DNA of 64,000 bases from Ga0077527 sp964531455 (lineage in GTDB: Bacteria > Pseudomonadota > Gammaproteobacteria > Burkholderiales > SG8-41): positions 30,043 to 94,042 of the forward strand of contig CAZHFZ010000005.1 of assembly GCA_964531455.1 (NCBI GenBank). The letters run 5' to 3'. Position 1 is the first letter of the stretch. Each line of letters starts with the position of its first letter. The notes below the pieces were generated by a model that saw nothing but the letters and a program-made list of their open reading frames with translations, was not told the DNA's origin and did not search any database. Below are positions 25,417 to 33,495 of this stretch, piece after piece. Made by a program: the position numbers and the translations under genes.

Positions 25417-25902
25417 ATGAACCTGATCGCAAAACTGCTGCCCCTGTCGAACGTTCTGCTGGATGCAGATCTGACCAGCAAGAAGCGCGTTTTCGAACAG
25501 GCTGGCCTGTTGTTCGAGAACCACCAGCAAATCGCGCGCAATCAGGTATTCGACAGCCTGTTTGCCCGCGAAAAACTCGGATCAACCGGACTGGGCCAGG
25601 GTGTGGCCATCCCTCATGGCCGCATTAAAGGCATCAAGGCGGCAGCGGGATCACTGATCCGTGTTCGTGAAGCCATACCCTTCGACGCCCCTGACGGCCA
25701 GAATGTCCGGCTGGTGTTCGTGCTGCTGGTGCCGGAACGCGCCACTGACGAACACCTGCAGATCCTGTCAGAGCTTGCCCAGATGTTCTGCGACAAGGTT
25801 TTTCGGGAAAAGCTTTTCAACGCAGCCAGCCCCGAAGATCTTCTGCAACTGATCACACAATGGGAGCCCAATGCCGCAGGTCAGCATAGCCCGACTGTTT
25901 GA
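25417..25902 (+). CDS. ptsN: nitrogen-regulatory PTS IIA component
   Basis: A 161-residue EIIA-Ntr domain. The phosphorylated His is in GQGVAIPHGRIKG (about residue 66). VFVLLVPERATDEHLQILSE is typical of the PTS EIIA-2 fold. In PTS-Ntr this protein takes phosphate from NPr and regulates K+ transport and other functions. Its last 32 bases overlap hprK. The upstream phosphocarrier genes (ptsP, ptsH-type) are not in the window. Confidence 0.96.
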   Translation: MNLIAKLLPLSNVLLDADLTSKKRVFEQAGLLFENHQQIARNQVFDSLFAREKLGSTGLGQGVAIPHGRIKGIKAAAGSLIRVREAIPFDAPDGQNVRLVFVLLVPERATDEHLQILSELAQMFCDKVFREKLFNAASPEDLLQLITQWEPNAAGQHSPTV

Positions 25903-26815
25903 CGAAACCCGCGAAAAACTCCAGCTGACCTGGATCGCGGGCCGTGACGGCACCGACAAGGGTATTGACAGTGAGCTGACCAAGGACTCGTCCAAGGGCC
26001 TGGTCGGCCACCTCAATTTCATCCATCCCAACCTGATTCAGGTTCTGGGACAGTCCGAGGTCAATCATCTCAACGGACTGGATCCGGCCGAGTGTCGCGC
26101 ACTGCTGAAACGCACGTCCACCCGCGAACTCGCCTGCTTCATTGTCGCCGGCGCCAACGCCATACCGCCAGCGCTGCTTGAGGTCGCTGAAGCCACCCAT
26201 ACCCCGCTGTTTTCATCACCCATCGCCAGTGTCGAACTGATGTGGATACTGCGTCCGCACCTTGCACGCGCACTGGCTGATTCGACCACCGTTCACGGCG
26301 TATTTCTGGATGTGCTTGGCGTCGGCGTGCTGATTACCGGCGACTCCGGCGTCGGCAAAAGTGAACTCGCTCTGGAACTGATCAGCCGCGGCAGCGGGCT
26401 CATCGCCGACGATGTGGTCGAACTCTACCGTGTCGGACCGGAAAGCGTAGAGGGCCGCTGCCCGTCTCTGCTTCGTGATTTTCTGGAAGTTCGCGGACTC
26501 GGTGTACTCAACATCCGTACCATTTTCGGCGAAGCCGCCCTGCGCCCGCGAAAGAACGTCAAGATTGTCGTGCATCTCGAACGCCCCACGGGTTCAGACC
26601 CGACCTATCTCGACCGGTTGCCGCTGAAACCCGGCACTGAATCGCTGATGGATGTGGAGATCCGCAAGGTAACAATTCCCGTCGCTGCCGGCCGCAACCT
26701 TGCCGTGCTGACTGAAGCCGCGGTACGCAATCACGTGCTGCAGATGCGCGGCATCGACAGCACCCGTGAGTTTGTAGAGCGGCAGGCCCAGGCCATGAAT
26801 AACCGCGACGACTGA
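25871..26815 (+). CDS. hprK: HPr kinase/phosphorylase
   Basis: A 314-residue bifunctional enzyme. The P-loop is GDSGVGKSEL (about residue 157). The HprK signature VRGLGVLNIRTIFGEAA follows. An N-terminal domain of about 130 residues precedes the catalytic domain. It phosphorylates or dephosphorylates a Ser on HPr. In proteobacteria with PTS-Ntr its role is less clear. The start overlaps ptsN, and rapZ follows after 19 bases. Confidence 0.96.
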   Translation: MPQVSIARLFDETREKLQLTWIAGRDGTDKGIDSELTKDSSKGLVGHLNFIHPNLIQVLGQSEVNHLNGLDPAECRALLKRTSTRELACFIVAGANAIPPALLEVAEATHTPLFSSPIASVELMWILRPHLARALADSTTVHGVFLDVLGVGVLITGDSGVGKSELALELISRGSGLIADDVVELYRVGPESVEGRCPSLLRDFLEVRGLGVLNIRTIFGEAALRPRKNVKIVVHLERPTGSDPTYLDRLPLKPGTESLMDVEIRKVTIPVAAGRNLAVLTEAAVRNHVLQMRGIDSTREFVERQAQAMNNRDD

Positions 26816-26834
26816 ACCGGAACACAAACAAGCC

Positions 26835-27674
26835 ATGCAGCTGATCCTGATTACAGGCCTTTCCGGCTCCGGCAAAAGCGTCGCGCTGGCAGTGATGGAA
26901 GACGCCGGCTTCTACTGTGTAGACAACCTGCCGGTGAACATGATCGGCAACCTGGTTGAAACGCTGCGCGCCTCCGGCACCGAACGCGTTGCACTGACAA
27001 TCGATGTTCGTACCGGCGAAGCCATCACGGAGCTGCCTGAGCTGGTGACCTTGCTGCGCAACGATGGCGTCGAAGTCCGAGTTATGTTCCTTGAAGCCAA
27101 AGCGGAAACTCTGATCAAGCGTTACTCGGAAACCCGTCGTCGTCATCCACTGGCCTCGACTGGACTGACGCTGCCGGAGTGCATCGCCCGGGAAAAAGAA
27201 CTGGTCGCCGGCATCTCCGACATGGCACACCACATCGACACCAGCGACCTTGCACCCAATACCCTGCGCGCCTGGGTTAAGGATTTTGCCGCAGCACCTG
27301 TTGCCGGACTGACACTGCTTTTCGAATCATTCGGCTTCAAACACGGAATCCCGCTTGATGCGGATTTCGTGTTCGACGTGCGCTGCCTGCCCAACCCTCA
27401 TTACGACCCGCAGCTGCGTCCGCTGACCGGCTGCGATGCCCCGGTTGCTGAATTCCTGCGCGCGACACCGGACGCCATGCACATGCTGGAAGACATCAAC
27501 CGCTTCATTTCCGACTGGTTGCCGGCGTTCGAACGCGACAATCGCAGTTACCTGACAGTCGCCATCGGCTGTACGGGTGGCCGGCACCGTTCGGTGTTTT
27601 TTGTCGAAACGCTGTCCGCCCGCTTCCGCGAGCGCACCCGTACGCTTGCGCGCCACCGCGAACTCGGCACATGA
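26835..27674 (+). CDS. rapZ: RNase adapter protein RapZ
   Basis: A 279-residue P-loop protein. Walker A is LSGSGKSVAL near the N-terminus. The middle has RRHPLAS, and the C-terminal domain has IGCTGGRHRSVFFVE, the RapZ hallmark. In E. coli it guides RNase E to the sRNA GlmZ and so controls GlmS. GlmY/GlmZ are known only from enterobacteria, so its target here is unknown. It overlaps the LON-domain gene by 4 bases (ATGA). Confidence 0.96.
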   Translation: MQLILITGLSGSGKSVALAVMEDAGFYCVDNLPVNMIGNLVETLRASGTERVALTIDVRTGEAITELPELVTLLRNDGVEVRVMFLEAKAETLIKRYSETRRRHPLASTGLTLPECIAREKELVAGISDMAHHIDTSDLAPNTLRAWVKDFAAAPVAGLTLLFESFGFKHGIPLDADFVFDVRCLPNPHYDPQLRPLTGCDAPVAEFLRATPDAMHMLEDINRFISDWLPAFERDNRSYLTVAIGCTGGRHRSVFFVETLSARFRERTRTLARHRELGT

Positions 27675-28276
27675 GCGACTTACGCGAAGTACCGTTGTTC
27701 CCGCTGGGCACCGTACTGTTTCCGGGGGGACTGCTGCCGCTGAAGGTGTTTGAACAGCGTTATGTCGACATGACCAAGGCCTGCCTTCGCGACAGCACGC
27801 CTTTCGGCGTGTGCCTGATTCGCGAAGGCCAGGAAATCGGTCAGCCGGCGACACCGCAAGCTACAGGCTGTCTTGCGGCCATTGAGCAATGGGACGTGCC
27901 GCATCCCAACCTGTTTGCGCTGCTGGCGCGCGGCGGCGAGCGTTTCCGCGTTCTCGACACCACGGTCAACAGCAGCGGGCTGATCATCGGCAAGATCGAG
28001 ATGCTGCCCGAGGCCACAACCAGCGCAGAAATGGACGAAGCCTGCGAAGAGGTTTTGCGTCTTGCCATCAAACGCGCCGGCGAAGACAGCGTGCCTGGTC
28101 CGATACAACTGGATAATCCGGTCTGGGTCAGCTACCGGCTGGCAGAAATATTGCCGATCACGCCGCAGGAGAAGCAGGCGTTGCTCGAAATGACCGACAC
28201 CGATGCCAGACTGAAAAAGCTGCGGGAATTGCTGCTGGCCCACGGCATCATAGAAAAAATCAATAAAAACAAATAG
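27671..28276 (+). CDS. LON substrate-binding domain protein (non-protease)
   Basis: A 201-residue protein with the Lon N-terminal fold (LREVPLFPLGTVLFPGGLLP; LKVFEQRYVDM) but no AAA+ or protease domain. It ends in a Lys/Asn-rich tail. Family members (YcaX/DUF-type LON proteins) have no settled role and may bind unfolded peptides. It is coupled to rapZ by a 4-base overlap. mutY converges on it with 23 bases between stops. Confidence 0.9.
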   Translation: MSDLREVPLFPLGTVLFPGGLLPLKVFEQRYVDMTKACLRDSTPFGVCLIREGQEIGQPATPQATGCLAAIEQWDVPHPNLFALLARGGERFRVLDTTVNSSGLIIGKIEMLPEATTSAEMDEACEEVLRLAIKRAGEDSVPGPIQLDNPVWVSYRLAEILPITPQEKQALLEMTDTDARLKKLRELLLAHGIIEKINKNK

Positions 28277-28299
28277 TTACAATATCTCCGCGACTGCAA

Positions 28300-29376
28300 T
28301 CAGATCTTGCGTGACCGTGCAGCCAATTGCTCAAGAATACCGCGCACCGGCGTCGGGATCGCGGCCGTAAGGGCATCTTCAATCGGCAACCAAATCAGCC
28401 CGGGCTCGGCGGCGCGTGGCGGCCATGTCATCACCTGCGCGGGTTGCGGCAGGATATCCAGATGGTAATGCGTGAAGCCATGCGCAATCACCGGCAGCGC
28501 CTCATCCAACTCCACACGCGCGCCATATCGCTGCGCACAGACCGCAACGGCATCGGCATCGACATCAGTTTCAGGGAAACACCACATTCCGCCCCAGATG
28601 CCGGAAGACGGACGTTTTTCCAGAAGCATCTCGCCGGCCCGCTGCAGTACCAGCATCATCGTCCGCCGCTGCGGCAGCGCCTTGCGCGGCTTAGGCGTCG
28701 GCAGTTCAGCCGTGCGCCCGGTCTTATGCGCAACGCAAAGCGCCTGCACCGGACACTCAGCACAACGCGGGTTGCGTCGCGCACAGACCGTTGCACCAAG
28801 ATCCATCAGGCCCTGCGTGTACGCGCGCAGGCCGGTTTTCGGCAACAGCAGTTCGGCCTGCGTCCATAACTGCGCCGCCACGGCGTTTTCGCCAGGATAA
28901 CCGGCGATACCGCGAACCCGCGCCAACACGCGCTTGACGTTGCCGTCGAGTATGGCGCCGCGTTTGCCGAAGGCAAAAACAAGAATCGCTGCCGCAGTGG
29001 AGCGGCCAATGCCCGGCAGCGCCATCACCGCATCCATTGCCTGCGGAAACCCGCCGCCATGTTCTGTAACGATGATCTGTGCCGCACGATGGAGGTTGCG
29101 CGCCCGGGAGTAATACCCGAGGCCGCTCCAAAGCGCGAGTACATCGTCCGCCGGCGCCGCGGCCAGCGCTGCGATGGTCGGGAAGCGCTCCAGAAACCGC
29201 TGGAAATAGGGAATGACTGCGCTGACCTGGGTCTGCTGCAGCATGATCTCCGACAGCCAGACCGCATAGGGATCACGCGTCTGCTGCCACGGCAGATCGT
29301 GGCGGCCATGGCGTTTCTGCCAGGCCACCAGCGCGGGCGCAAATTCCTCGACGGCAGCGTCAGGCCGTGCTGTCAT
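28300..29376 (-). CDS. mutY: adenine DNA glycosylase MutY
   Basis: A 358-residue base-excision enzyme that removes A opposite 8-oxoG. The HhH-GPD region has SEIMLQQTQVSAVIPYFQRF and LPGIGRSTAAAIL. The catalytic Asp follows at about residue 137 in GNVKRVLARV. The [4Fe-4S] motif is CARRNPRCAECPVQALC (C-x6-C-x2-C-x5-C). The C-terminal MutT-like domain includes MLLEKRPSSGIWGGMWCFPE, which reads 8-oxoG. The length is normal. Confidence 0.97.
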   Translation of the reverse strand: MTARPDAAVEEFAPALVAWQKRHGRHDLPWQQTRDPYAVWLSEIMLQQTQVSAVIPYFQRFLERFPTIAALAAAPADDVLALWSGLGYYSRARNLHRAAQIIVTEHGGGFPQAMDAVMALPGIGRSTAAAILVFAFGKRGAILDGNVKRVLARVRGIAGYPGENAVAAQLWTQAELLLPKTGLRAYTQGLMDLGATVCARRNPRCAECPVQALCVAHKTGRTAELPTPKPRKALPQRRTMMLVLQRAGEMLLEKRPSSGIWGGMWCFPETDVDADAVAVCAQRYGARVELDEALPVIAHGFTHYHLDILPQPAQVMTWPPRAAEPGLIWLPIEDALTAAIPTPVRGILEQLAARSRKI

Positions 29377-29444
29377 CCCAGCACAACCGAAAGGGAAACG
29401 GTTCTGGACATCGGACGCCGGGTCACCAGAGGATCAAGGCAAGA

Positions 29445-29518
29445 TGGAGCGGGTGAAGGGAATCGAACCCTCGTATGCAGCTTGGGAAGCTGCCGTTCTA
29501 CCATTGAACTACACCCGC
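29445..29518 (-). tRNA. tRNA-Gly (anticodon CCC)
   Basis: On the minus strand the sequence starts GCGGGTG and ends CACCCGC-T-CCA, with a seven-pair acceptor stem, D stem GTTC/GAAC, anticodon stem GCAGC/GCTGC around TTCCCAA, and T stem GAGGG/CCCTT with loop TTCGATT. The CCA is encoded. The anticodon CCC reads GGG. It lies 68 bases upstream of mutY on the same strand. Confidence 0.96.
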
Positions 29519-29579
29519 AGGGTCCCGGTGATTTTACGCTACCCGCCCCGCTTGGGCGAGAAATGGCGACGAGGCCGGA

Positions 29580-30587
29580 TTACAACTGCCGGCAGACGTT
29601 ATCCCATTCAGCAGATATGCGCTCCGCCGAGTAGGTCCCGACAATATGCTGTTGAGCAGCCGCGATCCGCGGGACGATCGCCGCAGGATCGTCGATCAAC
29701 CAACCGATACCTGCAGCAATATCCTCGTCGATCCATGCCCATTCTCTGAACTCCAGATACGAAGGGATGGGCTGCGCCACGACAAATCGTCCAGCCCACA
29801 ACGATTCGATGATCCGGTTCGGGCTTTTTGCAAGCGAGCGCGGGTGTCCGGCGATGTACGGAATCACCACCAAATCAGCCTCGGCAAGGGAACGCCAGGT
29901 CTCCGCGTTGGACCATTCCGCAAAACGCATCGACAGCAAATTGCGGTTTTTCGAATTGAAGTCCTTGCACTGGCGTTCGATGCCTTCGACACGTTCAGTC
30001 ACGATGCGCAAGTCCATCGGCTTTTTTCGACAGGCCTGCAGCAACGCGGGCAGGCTCTGTTCAAGGCTGGGCAGATTGACCGGGTGCCCGAACCACAGGG
30101 CTTTCAGCCGCGGCCCGGGCTGCCAGCGCGGTTCTCCGCGCGGCCCCTCAAAAGGATCACCAACAACAAATGCGTCCTTGCCATATTCATCACGGATCTT
30201 CTGCCGCAACGGCTCCGATGTAGTGACCACCGCCCTGGCAAGTTCAACCATGCGCCGCAGATGCGGCCCGACACGGCCGTGCAACCGGTCATCGGAAAGA
30301 TCAAAAACCGTTTTTACTCCTGCAGCTGCGGTTTCGCCGAGCAGGCTCTCGATGCATTCCGGCTCATCGTAATTGCGGCGGAATATGACGACATCGGCGC
30401 CAACGATGGCCTGGCGTGACTGCTCCAGCGTATTCCGGTCATGGCCAATGACCATCGTGTCATGACCCAGCGCACGCAGGCCAGCTGCCGGCATCAGCGC
30501 CCGGTAGCGGACACTGGCCACTTTGGAATTCACACCTGACGCGGTTGCGACCAGGTCAGCAGGAACGGTTACCCAGACTATTTTCAT
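29580..30587 (-). CDS. glycosyltransferase-like protein (GT-B type)
   Basis: A 335-residue protein of the GT-B appearance: an N-terminal Rossmann-like start (MKIVWVTVPADLVATASGVN), then LKALWFGHPVNLPSLEQ, then a C-terminal donor-binding part with ADLVVIPYI and SPNRIIESLWAGRFVV, the usual place of the sugar-nucleotide contacts. Sugar donor and acceptor cannot be named. It lies just beyond tRNA-Gly, followed upstream by two methyltransferases on the same strand. The set looks like a small surface-glycan modification cassette. Confidence 0.75.
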   Translation of the reverse strand: MKIVWVTVPADLVATASGVNSKVASVRYRALMPAAGLRALGHDTMVIGHDRNTLEQSRQAIVGADVVIFRRNYDEPECIESLLGETAAAGVKTVFDLSDDRLHGRVGPHLRRMVELARAVVTTSEPLRQKIRDEYGKDAFVVGDPFEGPRGEPRWQPGPRLKALWFGHPVNLPSLEQSLPALLQACRKKPMDLRIVTERVEGIERQCKDFNSKNRNLLSMRFAEWSNAETWRSLAEADLVVIPYIAGHPRSLAKSPNRIIESLWAGRFVVAQPIPSYLEFREWAWIDEDIAAGIGWLIDDPAAIVPRIAAAQQHIVGTYSAERISAEWDNVCRQL

Positions 30588-30639
30588 CGAATTGCATCCG
30601 TGTATTGACTCTCAACCACGGTAAAAGCTGATGCAAATT

Positions 30640-31350
30640 TCACTTGCGGATTCTCAGCGGCTCCAGTTTGCGGCGCTTCCTTACCGCAATCACGCTATCG
30701 AAGAATTCGATAGAGAAAATATCGCGACAGACGTCGGGCGGCACGTTTCGCGGCGGACGCTGCTCCCGCGGAACCTTGTAGCGTGTCTTGCGCAGGTCGG
30801 CATCGATAAAGTCGATGTTCAATCGCTCTGACAGTCCCTTGAAATAATCATAAAGTCCGATACCCAGAAAGGATTCCTGGTGCTCCGGCGAATAATTGGT
30901 ATGCGTGTCTTCGATGATGTAGACGCCGTTTTCGGCCAGCGACGGAAAAAAATTGATGAACGACATGATCATGTGCGCTTGCACATGCGAGCCGTCGTCA
31001 ATCAGAACATCAATACTCGGCATGAACTGCAGTGCCTCGTCCACGCAACGTTCATCCACCTGCGACCCGATGACGATCCTGTCGGCGACCCCGGCGACTT
31101 CCATGCGTTTGCATTTCGGGTCGATGTCGATGCCCATGATTTTCGACTTCGGCCCGAACAGCTTGCGCGCCACTTCCAGCGATCCGCCGTTCTGGACACC
31201 GATTTCGAGAAACGAGATGTCTTTGCCATAGAGGTTCGCCAGCAGGTGGTCGTAAATGTCGAAGTAGTGTTCCCACTTGTCCGAATCGAACTTGCGTTCC
31301 GAAAAATAGGCTTCACGATAATTTCGAAACATGGCGGTACTTTCGTTCAT
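30640..31350 (-). CDS. class I SAM-dependent methyltransferase (CmcI/MycE-like)
   Basis: A 236-residue protein with FLEIGVQNGGSL (SAM-binding Gly loop), KIMGIDIDPKC (acidic ribose contact) and IDVLIDDGSHVQAHMI, as in the CmcI/MycE-type sugar or antibiotic O-methyltransferases, where the DDGSH residues bind metal. Lower GC than neighbours in places (26 of 60 bases at 30841-30900). The substrate is unknown; a sugar hydroxyl is likely given the adjacent glycosyltransferase. Confidence 0.8.
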   Translation of the reverse strand: MNESTAMFRNYREAYFSERKFDSDKWEHYFDIYDHLLANLYGKDISFLEIGVQNGGSLEVARKLFGPKSKIMGIDIDPKCKRMEVAGVADRIVIGSQVDERCVDEALQFMPSIDVLIDDGSHVQAHMIMSFINFFPSLAENGVYIIEDTHTNYSPEHQESFLGIGLYDYFKGLSERLNIDFIDADLRKTRYKVPREQRPPRNVPPDVCRDIFSIEFFDSVIAVRKRRKLEPLRIRK

Positions 31351-31366
31351 TGGATGTGTTGCCGGA

Positions 31367-31996
31367 TCAGGCGCCGGTCTGGTTCGCGACTTTTGAAAAA
31401 TCGGCGAACAGCTTCTGGTAAACCGCCTCCGACCGGGTGCCGGTCATCAGGCTCTGCAGATAGGGCAGATACTTCCGTTTGTCTTCGTTGTAATACGCCA
31501 GCTTGTTATCCACGCCATCGTCGTCGGAGAACGAAAAAAACTCGCCCTGAATGCTGGAAGCATAAAACATCGGCAGCCAGTGTTTGAGTTCCGGGAATAT
31601 CGCCATGATGCCCTTGGGCGAAAACCGGAAATAGTCGTCAGGGTACTTGTGATAACGCCATACCCAAGGGTGACAGCTCATCAACGCGCCGTCCTCCGAC
31701 ACCACCGACTGGATGTTCTCCGCCAGTATCCACGGCCGCGGCGAATGCTCAAGCACGGAACAAACGATGACCAGGTCGAATTTCTGCCCGGTCAGCGGAC
31801 CCAGGCCTTTTTCAAGGTCGACCACAAAGTCGACGTTGGCTCCGGCTTCCAGGTCAATGCCGACATATTCCGATTCCCGGAACAGATCGCGAAACGGCTG
31901 GGTGTTGCCGTAATCCTTGGAACCGATTTCCAGAACACGGCCCCGGAAATTCCGGAAAACGGCTTGAGCGTAAATCAGCTGGTTGATATCACCCAT
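31367..31996 (-). CDS. class I SAM-dependent methyltransferase
   Basis: A 209-residue protein. Motif I is RVLEIGSKDYGN, motif II YVGIDLEAGANVD, and motif IV FDLVIVCSVLEHSPRPW, the last like UbiE/Methyltransf_11 family members. HPWVWRYHKYPDDYFRFSPK is typical of methyltransferases in surface-polysaccharide clusters. It lies 16 bases upstream of the CmcI-like gene, on the same strand, and is the first gene of the islet in transcription order. The substrate is unknown. Confidence 0.8.
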   Translation of the reverse strand: MGDINQLIYAQAVFRNFRGRVLEIGSKDYGNTQPFRDLFRESEYVGIDLEAGANVDFVVDLEKGLGPLTGQKFDLVIVCSVLEHSPRPWILAENIQSVVSEDGALMSCHPWVWRYHKYPDDYFRFSPKGIMAIFPELKHWLPMFYASSIQGEFFSFSDDDGVDNKLAYYNEDKRKYLPYLQSLMTGTRSEAVYQKLFADFSKVANQTGA

Positions 31997-32023
31997 CGTT
32001 GCGATAACTCATGTTCTGGTATT

Positions 32024-32073
32024 TGGAAGCTGCGGTTTTCAGTTGAACTACAGTGGAATGACACTGATTTTAC
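32024..32073 (-). pseudogene. decayed 5' half of a tRNA-Gly plus upstream flank
   Basis: Read on the minus strand, 32052-32024 is TGTAGTTCAA..., then CCGCAGCTTCC, matching tRNA-Gly(CCC) from the acceptor/D-arm junction to the anticodon loop with one deletion and a few changes. Similarity continues into the flank (TGATTTTAC at 32065-32073 and at 29529-29537). No 3' half is recognisable, so it cannot be a functional tRNA. Confidence 0.7.
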
Positions 32074-32127
32074 TGCAGATAAAGACGTGTAGCGCGGGTG
32101 CATATCCATCCGGCAACTGCGCAAGTC

Positions 32128-33444
32128 TCATGGTTGCCAAATCGGCCGGGCCGGCAACGGCCGGTCCAGCAGCGACTGGTCAAAGAAAAAATAGGCATCG
32201 AAATGATCGCGTGGCACCAGTTCGATGCCGTTTTCAAGACCGATTGCATTGCCATTCTGCATCCACCACCGCGGGTGCGCAGAAAGAAAACCGGCATCAG
32301 CATGAAAAAACGCCAGTCGATGCCCTGCTTCATACAACACCTTGTCGATCGAATTGGCCGCCGTCGGTAACATCCACTCGCCTTGGGTGCCACTCGCCTG
32401 GTATGCCGTCAGCGCAATATTGAACACGCGTCTGCCACTGAGTTGCTGGTAGAAATAGGCCCCGGATTTGAGGTCGCCATAGCCCCACCAGTTGGCCGGC
32501 GATCGGTTATGCGAAACATGGCTGATATGCGCCGACAGGATTGCTCGCTCTGCGCCGTGCTGCGCCATGATCAGCATCAGATTTCGCCCCTGGGCGATGT
32601 CGCGCTCGTTCCAGCTTCGGATATCGTCAACACCATCGTAAAAGTGGAAACCCAGCCAGCCCAGCAGGGTGGATGCCGACAATGCCGCTTCAAACGCAGT
32701 TCCGGCACCGGCAGGATTCGCCCCCTGCAGTTGCTTCGCCCGCTGCCGGGCATGGTCGATTACTCCCGACAACGCTACGCGGCAGCGTTCATGGCCGCTT
32801 TCGCGCAACGTACTCCCCGGACGTTGCAGTTGCGCAATAACCCCATCCATTTGCGCCCATTCCGTGGCGCGATAACCCGGGCAATTTGCAGATACGGCAT
32901 CAAGTACCTTACTGTCGATTGCAGCGGCAGCAGCAGCCGACTGGAGTTGGGCGTAATGCAGCCATGGCCGATCCCAGACATCCATGCCGCGAAACACCAC
33001 CGGTGCGCCGGGGTTTGCGCGGTTGTAATCGCAAATCCATTCCCATAACGGCAGGTCTGCCGCAGTGGGCATATACAGCACTTCGATCGGCGGCGGCGTC
33101 CGGGTGTTTGCACAGGCAGCCACCCAGCGGCTCAATTCAAGGCTGCGCAACACCCCTGTTTCCCAAACCAGCAAACGTATACCGTGATTGACCACCAGAT
33201 AGCGGATCAGCCGGGTTTGCATATGCAGCATGGCGGCAGAACCGTGCACGCTTTCGCCGATGGCCACGACAGCGGCCTGGGTCAGACGCCCATCGATCAG
33301 TGCCGCGAGTTCGCGATCAGTGACGGCCTCGGGTGTTTTGCCCAACTCGGTCACGCCCGGCAATGCCGCGCTGGCCCAGTTGCAGAACAACATCACGAAG
33401 ATCAGCAACCCGTGCCGCATGGTCACTGCGTCACCTGAAATCAT
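32128..33444 (-). CDS. secreted erythromycin esterase-like hydrolase
   Basis: A 438-residue protein of the erythromycin esterase family. Its conserved parts are AIGESVHGSAAM (GE..HG), RGMDVWDR, WNERDIAQG and ILSAHISHVSH, which hold the putative catalytic His/Glu residues. A signal peptide is seen from Met 9 (MRHGLLIFVMLFCNWASA), so export is likely and the true start may be 33420. Most family members are not macrolide esterases, so resistance should not be assumed. It lies just outside the islet. Confidence 0.82.
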   Translation of the reverse strand: MISGDAVTMRHGLLIFVMLFCNWASAALPGVTELGKTPEAVTDRELAALIDGRLTQAAVVAIGESVHGSAAMLHMQTRLIRYLVVNHGIRLLVWETGVLRSLELSRWVAACANTRTPPPIEVLYMPTAADLPLWEWICDYNRANPGAPVVFRGMDVWDRPWLHYAQLQSAAAAAAIDSKVLDAVSANCPGYRATEWAQMDGVIAQLQRPGSTLRESGHERCRVALSGVIDHARQRAKQLQGANPAGAGTAFEAALSASTLLGWLGFHFYDGVDDIRSWNERDIAQGRNLMLIMAQHGAERAILSAHISHVSHNRSPANWWGYGDLKSGAYFYQQLSGRRVFNIALTAYQASGTQGEWMLPTAANSIDKVLYEAGHRLAFFHADAGFLSAHPRWWMQNGNAIGLENGIELVPRDHFDAYFFFDQSLLDRPLPARPIWQP

Positions 33445-33495
33445 GGATCACCAACAGCGCATGCCCAAGACATCCAGCTGCCCGGCAGAAGACGC

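Noticed and set aside
32128..33444. Macrolide resistance gene
   Set aside because: The family includes many chromosomal proteins without macrolide activity, and a signal peptide is unusual for a resistance esterase. Kept as esterase-like only.
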